From Chloranthus sessilifolius (lineage: Eukaryota; Streptophyta; Magnoliopsida; Chloranthales; Chloranthaceae), in assembly GCA_021018995.1 (NCBI GenBank), contig CM037588.1:88572765-88636764 (forward strand): 64,000 bases of DNA. The letters are read 5' to 3'. The notes under the pieces were generated by a model that was not told where the DNA came from, made no database searches, and was given only the letters and a program-made list of their open reading frames with translations. The position numbers and the translations under genes are program-made. Below, in pieces: positions 55,501 to 64,000 of this stretch. How positions within the stretch are numbered: position 1 is the first letter of the stretch; each line of letters opens with the position of its first letter.

Positions 55501-55599
55501 TAAGGAAGTTCGTCCCCCTAACCCTCCTAGTTCTCCCATAACGCGTCAACAAAAATTAATGAGGACAGAGGTAGGCTCAGACCTTGCCAAACTTTATGA

Positions 55600-55740
55600 T
55601 ATCAACCCCACCACGACGAAAGGGTGGGACCATATGTACCAACTCGGATATGTTCCCCACACCAGACTCAGTAAAAATAAGCAAGGTCGTGTAGGACCTG
55701 TCGTCCCAACGAAAATATGCAAACACATAGGGTTAGGTTA
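55600..55740 (+). other. G-patch-like segment of element E
   Basis: The plus strand reads MYQLGYVPHTRLSKNKQGRV then GPVVPTKICKHIGLGYQLDG. Spacing matches the G-patch-plus-tail seen before RT in copies A-C, in diverged form. Confidence 0.5.
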
Positions 55741-55759
55741 TCAATTGGACGGCCCATAA

Positions 55760-57551
55760 GCCGACTTGTTCCCTACCTCACCAAAATGGTCTCTATATGA
55801 CTACTTCATCTATGGGATCACTGAAAAAGTAGATGTACCAAGGCAAAAGAAAGTGTCCTCGCTAGATCCCAAGAAGTGGAAATCGAGTGAATAGCTAAAA
55901 CATTTAATGATTTAACCAATCTGAACGATGATATTGATAAACCATTCAAGGGAGTCAAACCCTTGTTTGACACTAAGGAGCTTACAAAAGAGAGAAAGAA
56001 GGAACCTCCAGAACTCGAGCTGCATGTGAGAGATTGGGAATCCACTAGCGACGAAGATTTTCACATAGCAGCCTTACAAGAGGAAGTACTTACACTCAAC
56101 ATGGGAAGAAGATGACACCCCACAAGAAGATTTTAACTCGTATAGCATCCACCTCGGCTTTAGCCTTGGGGGATGGGAATGCCCTTGGGACTCCCCCTGT
56201 ATCGCTTACTCATATCAACCCCGCTATAGGGCATGCACCAACATATTAGAGCGCTTTGCTAGTTGGACCTAACATTCTACAATGGAAGAATCGAATCACT
56301 CTAACCTCGTGATAACTGAAACAAGTAATGACTTATCAGCTCGGCCACCGGCATAAGAAGCAGAAAATCCCAACGGTCATCTGGTTGACGTAGGGGGAAA
56401 CACTCACATCGCCCTCATAGAGTTTGAAGAGGAACTTGAACTAGACACTTCTTCATCCCCAAATGTGCCATAACTTTAAATAATCTAGAAATATCTCGAG
56501 GAAGAGTGGTAGCCTCCCTTGAGTGATGACAAGGACTATTGAATAGACCTCCCTACACTCGAGTCAGCAGAGCAAGCTAACCTAGGACTTTAAACACTAT
56601 CAGATCAAGAAGATGAATTCGATACTTTCTTCGACTCTAACCTAGAAGGATGGGAATGTTCGTGGGGATCTCCCTGTATTTCTCACCATTATCAACCTCT
56701 CTATCAAACATGCGTGCTTATCATAACATATTATGAAGATCAAAGAAAAGAACTCGCTACCCCTGAGGATCCTTTAGGAGATCCTCCTCGGTGAGAAGAA
56801 CAATCTTACTACAACTTAGAGGATGATAGTTCAATTGACTATGATCTCCCGAACCTCTTCGAAGAAGAGGCAATCAATGTGGTAGAAGAAATTCGAATGT
56901 TAGTGCCGTTGTCGCCAATGTCGCTTATTTAAAAAATCTCATTAGATGAGGACTCTAAAAAAAAATTCCAAATCCATAATAAGTCCATGTTTCTTGAAGA
57001 ATCACTCGAACGGTTCCAGTAGCCATCTCGCTCCCTCAGTTAGAGGAAGCAACTCTCCCGGCACCTCTTAAGGTGACCACCGACCATGTACCATATTTAT
57101 TATCAAAAATTTAAAAATATAAAAAATATAAAACCCTAAAAATTCAAATATACAAAATCCAAAAAAATCAGAAAACCTTAGAAAAGAAAGGGAACCCTTC
57201 ATCCCAAATCGAGTTTGCGGCTAACAAGGAGACTTTTCTCCTAAGACTTTTATCCCATCTCCCACACGAGGACGCAAAGCATCCAGGCTAAACAACAAGC
57301 CAGTGATTATACTGGATGAGATACTTCGTGACTTTGAGAGAAGAATCAATATTCTTGACCTGCACCTTACCAAAGATCTCTCAGTCATAAATTATACCAA
57401 TGAAGGGTTACCTCTCACAAAATCGAATCCTTAGTGTAGAAATTTTGCAGTATACGAGCTTACCGAGGACGAAGAAGGAACACCAGTCGCTGAGGAGGCA
57501 CTGGACTTCCAATGGGTTATCAAGAATTTCGATGAGCAAACCCAAGCTGCC
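55760..57551 (+). pseudogene. Acidic spacer between G-patch-like segment and RT, element E
   Basis: Glu/Asp-rich plus-strand traces occur with two similar blocks (HLGFSLGGWECPWDSPCI type near 56150, and LEGWECSWGSPCISHHYQPL near 56645). That suggests an internal duplication about 495 bp apart. No named domain is recognised. Confidence 0.45.
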
Positions 57552-58500
57552 GTGAAACGCACAGAAGAACTTAAGTTTGGAACTAAAGAGAAACCGAAGA
57601 AGCTACTGATTAGCGCAATGCTCAACTCCAAGGAATGTCAACAAATTGCACAAGTCCTACAAGAGCAGCTCGATTCCTTTGCATGGTCCTATGAGGATAT
57701 GCCTGGTTTAGACCCAAGTTTAGTAGAATATCGCCTTGTCTTAGAACTCAATGCAAAGCCTGTTAAGCAGGAACTCCATCGGATGCACCCACAAATAGCC
57801 CTTCAAGTTAAAGAGGAAGTTGACAAGTTACACAAAGCTAAATTCATCCGAGTCACCCTCCACCCCATGTGGGTCACCATTATAGTGTATGTCGCTAGGA
57901 AAGATGGCAGAGAATGGGTTTGCATTGACTTCCGAAACCTCAACCAGGCATGCCTAAAAGATGACTTCCCTCTTTTGCACATCGACACTCTAGTCGATAA
58001 CACCGCTGGACATGAGATGCTATCCTTCTTTCACCACACCATGGGGAACTTACTATTACGACATCATGCCTTTTAGGCTCAAGAATACATGAGCCACATA
58101 TCAACATGCCATGATGGCTATCTTTTATGACATGATGCATAAGTGTGTAGGAGTCAACGTCGATGATATATTAGCGAAGTCCCAAACGTGAGTAGGACAT
58201 GTTGAAGCACTTCGACTTGTACTACAAGGAGCTAAGACATCATCTAAAAATGAATCCAAAGAAATGTGTCTTCGGAGTCACCTCTAAAAAATTACTCGAT
58301 TTCATAGTTAGTAAGCGAGGGATCGAAGTTGACCCTGCCAAAGTGTCATCATCGAGATGCCACCTCCTAGTAATATCAAAGAATTACAAGGCCTGATAGA
58401 AAGATTGTAATTCATTAGGAGATTTATCTCCCAGGATTAAGACAGATGCGATCCTTTCTACAGACTACTTAAAGGCATTCAGACAGATGCGATCCTTTCT
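57552..58500 (+). pseudogene. Reverse transcriptase of element E
   Basis: Blocks are SFAWSYEDMPGLDPSLVEYR, KFIRVTLHPMWVTIIVYVA, VCIDFRNLNQACLKDDFPLL and HIDTLVDNTAGHEMLSF, then VDDILAKS and LLDFIVSKRGIEVDP. All are typical Tat RT motifs. A stretch near 58440-58515 is locally duplicated ('cagatgcgatcctttctaca' twice). Fossil. Confidence 0.85.
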
Positions 58501-58539
58501 ACAAACTACTTAAAGGAGGAACTGAGTACAAATGGGATG

Positions 58540-59460
58540 ACCAGTGTCAACAAGCCTTTGACAATATCAAAAAGTACCTTCTTAACCCGCCAATACTACT
58601 ACCACCAGTCCCTGAAAGACACCTAATCCTATACCTCTCAGCGAACGATAAAGTAGTGGGAGTGATTATGGGACAATATAAAGAAGACGGCAAGAGAGAA
58701 GGTTATCTACTATCTGAGTAGGACAATGGTCTAGTATGAACGAAAATATATTTCAATGGAGAAGACTTGCCTCACATTGGTGTGGGCCTCTAACAAATTA
58801 TGATACTACTTCAGATCACATAAAATACTAGTACTAGCCCGAATGGACCCTCTGAAGTACGTATTTGAAAAGCTCGCAATATCAAGAAAGATCGCTCGCT
58901 AGCATATTCTCTTACAAGAATTCGATATCATGTATGTCACGCAGAAGTCGATCAAAGGACAAGCAATCATCGATTACCTCGCAGACCTCCTGCTCCCTAG
59001 CAATGAGCCCATATATGTAGATTTCCCCGATGAAGACCTACTCATGATTCATAACGAAGAGCCCGACAAGACCTCATGGACCCTTTACTTCGACGGTGCT
59101 CTAAATCACAAAGGAAAATGCATCGAGGTAGTCCTCCTAAGCCCTGAAGGAGTAGTTATACCTAAGACTTTTCAATTAGATTTCCCTGTCACTAACAACG
59201 TCGTAGAATATAAAGCTTTTTTAGCTGGACTACGAGCAACATTATAATTAGGCATTAAACAGTTAAAAACCATCGGTGATTCCAAGCTAGTAATCTCGCA
59301 AGTTATAGGAGAATGGAAAACTAAGGAAAGGAGACTAATGACATACCTAGAAATCGCTCAATATTTGGTAAAAAAATTTAAAAGAATCTCTTTCATGCAC
59401 ATCCCTAGATTAGAAAATGAGCTCGTAGATTCCTTAGCCACGTTAGCCTCTATCATCCAA
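58540..59460 (+). pseudogene. Tandem RNase H domains of element E
   Basis: First domain: PPVPERHLILYLSANDKVVG. Linker: MYVTQKSIKGQAIIDYLADL. Second domain: WTLYFDGALNHKGKCIEVVL, LDFPVTNNVVEYKAFLAGL. The second is the archaeal-type copy that marks the Tat lineage. Confidence 0.75.
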
Positions 59461-59699
59461 ATATTCATCGCCAAAATATCAAGACCTTCTTCATCAAAAA
59501 ATTAACAGCACCCGCCCACGAGGTAGCATAGACCATCAAGAGAGAATTACCAATCCTCCCCACAACTATAAGACAAAATGAAGCAATCACACCGAAAAAG
59601 CACGTCAAGGCAGAAACTGAAGTCGCTACGTTCAGATTTGAAAATTCACCAATCGATGATGGACAACCATGGTATTTTGACATTTGGAACTTTTTAAAG

Positions 59700-60930
59700 C
59701 ATCAACACATCCCTCCATATGCCGCAAAGATCGAACGAAAGACTATAAGGAACTTATACGCCCGATTTTGGATACTCGACAAAACGTTATTTAAAGAAGC
59801 CTTCACCAAAGGAGTACTACTATGATACATCATGACCGCTGAAGGATAATACATCATCGGAGAAGCACACGACAGTGCCTACAGTGCCCATTCCGATAGA
59901 TAGAGGCTCGCTGATCAAGTTACATGATAAGGCTACTTCTGGCCGACAATGATTAAAAATTGTCACCTCTACGTCCAATCCTATAAACAATGCCAAGAAT
60001 ACACCGCACTCATCAAGGCCCCATCAGTTGCATTGAACACTATGACCTTGTCGTGGTCGTTTTTGATGTGGGTCTTCGATGTCATCGGACCTTTCACAGA
60101 CACAGTTAGGAACATTCAGAAGCGTGTGTTCATACTTACAGCGACCGAATACTACACCAAATGGGCAGAAGCTGAATCCTATGTTAGAATCACTGCCCCA
60201 ACACTTGTAAGGTTTATTGTTCGAAATATCATCACTAGGTTTGGAATACCTAGGATGTTTGTCACCAACAATGGACCACAGTTCATCATAGAGAAGATAA
60301 AGAAGTTATGCAAGAAGTACGACATCGATCTATGCCACTCATCACCATTCTACCCTCAAGGCTGTGGGCAAGCAAAAGCTATAAAAAAAAATTGATTCAA
60401 ATCCTGAACCACACAGTAGAAACAAGCAATGAACTTGACTGGCCTGAATGACTACCAGAAGCAGTCTGGGCCTATAAGACCTCTATTTGTACCCCCTCCT
60501 CACCTACGGGATGGAGGCAGTCTTACCATATGAGATATAAGTATCATCCTTACGGATTCAACTCGATGATGAGCTATCCTTAGATGAGAGAAGAATTTCT
60601 CTACTCACGCAGCTAGAGCAACTTGATCAAACATGTCTAAGGGCAGCTGATCATGCTCAGGTATATCAGAGGAGAGTGGCCAGGGCATACGATAAGAAAG
60701 TCCTCGAACGAACCTTTACTATTGGAGAATTAGTCTTAAAGAAAATCATGCCTTCCAAGCACGTCCATCCAAAAGGAAAATTGAAACTGAACTAGGAAGG
60801 CCATTATGTCATAACACCCGCATACCTTAGAAATGCATACAAACTGGCGAACCAAAGTGGGGAAGAGCACCCCAGCCCTTGGAACGCCATGTACGTTAGA
60901 AAATACTATCCTTATCCTTGTGATCATTAC
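59700..60930 (+). pseudogene. Integrase of element E
   Basis: The N-terminus has the NCHLYVQSYKQCQEY part of the zinc finger. The core has DVIGPFTDTVRN, TEYYTKWAEAESYVRITA, VTNNGPQFI and CHSSPFYPQGCGQAKAI. The C-terminus has YDKKVLERTFTIGELVLKKI and ends NAMYVRKYYP. All three integrase parts are recognisable. Fossil. Confidence 0.85.
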
Positions 60931-62454
60931 ATCCCGTGGTTAAATACTTATACTTATCACCCCCGTAGTCGTCACGACCCATTCCTTGGTCGTACGTCAT
61001 CAATTCTCAGAATATCCTTAAGACCTCCGATTTATCGCCCACCTTTTTCTCACTCAGGCAATCTGATTAAAGGACTAGTGACCTACCTAACCTATTACAA
61101 ATGCATAAGTAACACCCGATCCTCATTTCCCTTTCCCCGCCATTGGAGGAGACGTTAGAGCAAAAAAAATGAAGATGCCAAGTTCAATCAAAACTCACCA
61201 TTCTTGCGCTAGCAGGATACTTTCGAAGAATACATATATCAAAATTTTGAGTGAGAGCATTACGACGAATGAACAAGTCAATGAGCTCAGGGAAGCATAA
61301 GCAGACCGTGAGGACGTCTCTGGTAACTTTACTAGAAGTGTATACGCAAGGTGCAAGGGCATCCCTAATGTCCCCATACTACTAGATGTCGTCGTAAGGT
61401 GGTGGGAGGAGGACAAACACCTGCTAACGATAGAATGTGAGATTTTGATGGCACCGAAACATGACGAAGAAGCTCGATTATGGTATCCCGTATCCCTCTC
61501 AGAAAAAAATTGTTACTTGTCCCTTTTGGAAAGTGTTAGTTACAAACTATTCCCCACATCACTGAGCCTTACCCCCCTCTTCTATTTTTATTTCGGACGA
61601 TAAATCATAAGCCTTACAGGATGCTCCTAAAAATGAAATTGAAAATCGATGAATGACGATTGACGCAATCACCCACTATACTTACCATACTTCTCCCTGA
61701 TGACCACGGGATAGGATGACCACCACCCCAATATAGACTCTTGTATACAACTGACCTAATCAAAACAACCTCCCCCCGGTTCGATGACAGTACTGATGAA
61801 CTTTCTTCAAAACTAACTCACCAAATACCCATGACTGCTTATAGACCAAAAGTGCTCATCTCACAGCTCAGAAAAGCTCCATTACATCCACACACTGGGG
61901 CATTTTTTTAAGACAGAAGGAGAATCACATTAGAAGCATCGGCTTGTCCACAAAGAAGATGAGGAATGATAAAGTTACCATCCGAAAAGTGCTATCGAAG
62001 ATATTATACTGCCAATCCTACCACGCTCCTATATTGGGGCATTTTTATTTTTTATTTTTTTTATTATTTTAGTCATTTGCTTTCCCTATTGCATTATTTT
62101 ATTTCAAAAAAAAAAAAAAAAAAAGAAGAAAAAGGAAAAAAAAAAAGTAATATCCACCTTTATTACTAGACCCCCTTGACAACTAGCAAGGGGAGAACAA
62201 AAACTACGGATAGCATTACCTTCACATATGTAGACAAGAAGCAACCTTCAACCATCATCGGGCCAGCTCAGGAAGCATCCAAGTCCCAATGACGATCGAT
62301 GGCACTAACGAAACTAAAAGGCCAAAGTAGATGCAAGAGGAAACTAAAAGAAAAGGAGCCAATCAGGTACATCTAAACCAAAAATCTCTCTATACTATAT
62401 GTTAAAAATTTTCATTTCTTTTTACACTTGTCACCAGGGGCATCCCCCCTATAT
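60931..62454 (+). other. Non-coding tail of element E
   Basis: No domain is recognised. It includes two 'ggggcatttttt' blocks (61899 and 62037), an A-rich run at 62107-62148 and mixed DNA up to a short CA-rich tract. The end of E cannot be fixed without its 3' LTR. Confidence 0.45.
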
Positions 62455-62495
62455 ATACAATGCACACACACAATAAAAAAAACACACACATACAC
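62455..62495. repeat. CA-rich microsatellite
   Basis: A short interrupted ACACAC / CACACATACAC tract lies just past the stop of the antisense gene, probably in its 3' untranslated region. Confidence 0.7.
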
Positions 62496-62497
62496 CC

Positions 62498-64000
62498 CTA
62501 CTCCCTACGCTGCCGCTGGGATGGACGAACGCCGCTGTCCCCAGTATCATTAGCCCGGAGGTCTGTAGATTGGTCCTCCGAAAATACAATCCCAGCACCC
62601 AGAGTCCTCGGAACATCTAGCCGACAAGGCCCCACCACAGAACCCCCCTCACTCATTTGACTAACTAATCGCCTCGAGCGAGAATGAGGCGGACACCCCG
62701 TAAGAATCTCCCGAACAATAAAATCCTCACGAGCATCACCCCTGACATTATCACGAGAGGTGCAACGAGACTGCCCAGCCAAAGAACCCGTAGCCCTAAA
62801 CTCTGACCCACCAAGCTGACTAGCCAGCCTATGTATCCCCCACTCACTCCTCGCCAGACAATCCTGTAGTTGATCTAGGGTCACCTACATCTCTGCCCGC
62901 ATCATCTGATGCGCCGCCTCCAATGCCTCAGCCTGAGTCTTCTGACGAGCTTGCATAACCACACCAACATATATATGAACAAAAAAGAAAGAAACTATGA
63001 AAAGGAGAGAATTATACCAGAACTAGTCTCTCCTCTAGAAGTCGCCCAACCGCCTCAGCAGTCACTGGATCGGTAGGAGGCACAGAAGGGACAACAAATG
63101 TAGGTGACTGCAACAAGAACAAACAAATACATAAGATAAACACTATGATGATAAATGAACCACGAACATAATAACTAAAATATACCCGAGTAGGGATAGG
63201 AACAGACCCCTGAGGGGAGCCTCAGGAGCGGAGTCCAGAACAGCCTGCACAAAGAACTAAACAAGCCAACACAAAGTATATCAGAATAAAATAAAATGAA
63301 ATAACCTAAATAGAATTACACCACACTAAAAAAAACTATACCTGACTCTCTGGACATAGAGAGGTAGCAGTCGCCTCCCACGTTGAAGATCCTCAGCAAC
63401 CTGACGCTGAAATATCACATGATATTAGTAAACGATTAAGAAAGGAAAGCAATAACGCCCAACAAACTTTGAAAATTACACAAATGAGTGAAAAGATTGA
63501 ATGGAAACTTACCCAATAAAGCTAAGCTTATCATCGGATCCTCCGAGGAGCGAATGGGTCAAATGGACCTCCAAGGTGAGCTTGGCTCTCTACGAATAAC
63601 AATGAACATATCAGTCGGCAAGCCCACAACTCTAACAATTAACAAAACCAAGGTCACATATATAGACACTTACCAATTAGTTAATCTCAGAGCGCAAATT
63701 GGCCTCCACCTCACGACCGGCCTACTGCTGACCACGTAACAACTCAATCATCGTCACATGACTAGCGACCTCGGTCTCCCTCTCAGACTGTCCAAAATAA
63801 AACCAAACACCATAACCATGTCAGAACAACTGAAAGACTAAGTTAACATAATACATAAACAATTAAACCAATAAATCAACTCACCAGGAGTTGTCGAGTC
63901 TCCACTAGCCGAGCCCCCAACTCATCCTCCACTACCCTATCCTAAGCAACTGAGAGGGCTAACGAGTGAAGCATCTCCTCATCCAGACGATGAGCACACC
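62498..64000 (-). pseudogene. Last seven exons of a multi-exon antisense gene, partial
   Basis: Minus-strand exons with GT and AG borders lie at 63885-64000 (runs off the window; RLDEEMLHSLALSVA), 63674-63787 (SERETEVASHVTMIELLRGQ), 63513-63589 (RAKLTLEVHLTHSLLGGSDD), 63342-63416 (RQVAEDLQRGRRLLPLYVQR), 63186-63244, 63018-63107 (PTFVVPSVPPTDPVTAEAVG) and 62498-62949 (TLDQLQDCLARSEWGIHRLA, ending RRE). Introns are about 75-105 bp. The charged helical character resembles the tails of PMD genes, but no PMD core is in view. It lies antisense to and downstream of element E pol, as PMD1 does to element A. A few internal interruptions suggest decay. It could be a host gene tail instead. Confidence 0.5.

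Larger units (their letters stand above)
49393..62160 (+). mobile_element. Tat-lineage retrotransposon E (fossil)
   Basis: Plus-strand order is a 2.6 kb LTR, PBS, gag, protease, G-patch-like segment, RT, two RNase H domains, integrase and a non-coding tail. It belongs to a different family from A-D: different LTR, PBS and protein sequence. It interrupts copy D at 49393. No 3' LTR is seen before 64000; an antisense multi-exon gene starts at 62498, so the LTR may lie beyond the window. The frames carry many breaks. Confidence 0.8.

Noticed and set aside
1-64000. tRNA or rRNA genes, CRISPR arrays, bacterial operons
   Set aside because: No cloverleaf with A and B boxes, no rRNA motif and no regular spacer-repeat array was seen. 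The tandem arrays present have no unique spacers and lie in LTRs.

Overview
The window looks like transposon-dense, probably heterochromatic DNA from a flowering plant. It is AT-rich and almost every coding trace belongs to plant LTR retrotransposons of the Ty3/gypsy Tat/Ogre and Athila lineages. Around these lie plant mobile domain (PMD) genes, a small CACTA-type DNA element and several private tandem repeats. I see no convincing ordinary host gene, no rRNA or tRNA gene, no CRISPR array and nothing bacterial. The species cannot be named from this sequence alone.

Layout, left to right. 1-2515 is an Athila-type LTR cut by the window edge. 2520-10380 holds PMD genes: a truncated inverted copy on the minus strand (2520-4540) facing a longer plus-strand pair (a multi-exon gene at 5827-8205 and a second PMD unit at 8973-10380). 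11190-23128 is Tat element A on the minus strand (integrase, two RNase H domains, RT, G-patch, protease, gag, a Pro/His-rich extension, PBS and LTR). 23129-29392 is a second, 5'-truncated Tat copy B that abuts the same LTR. 29393-30136 holds unassigned DNA and a CACTA-type miniature element. 30150-31996 and 41771-42500 are the two halves of Tat copy C, split by a 9.8 kb Athila-type element H (31997-41765) with a 5-bp target duplication. 42530-47020 is an Athila-type LTR with PBS and leader (element F). 47022-49392 is a gag-end fragment of the A/B family (D). 49393 onward is a different Tat element, E, on the plus strand (LTR, PBS, gag, protease, G-patch-like, RT, RNase H, integrase). 62498-64000 carries the 3' exons of a multi-exon minus-strand gene running off the window.

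Three themes stand out. First, two unrelated Tat elements (A and E) each have, just past the end of pol, a multi-exon gene in antisense orientation; for A this gene encodes PMD proteins. Second, a small cassette of paired imperfect palindromes (about 28 bp each with a TATTA-like centre) recurs in the A/B LTR, in the A leader and around the PMD genes, tying these parts together. Third, element H keeps LTRs, gag and a large extra ORF but has no detectable pol, so it was presumably moved in trans. All retroelement reading frames here are fossils with many breaks, unless stated otherwise.
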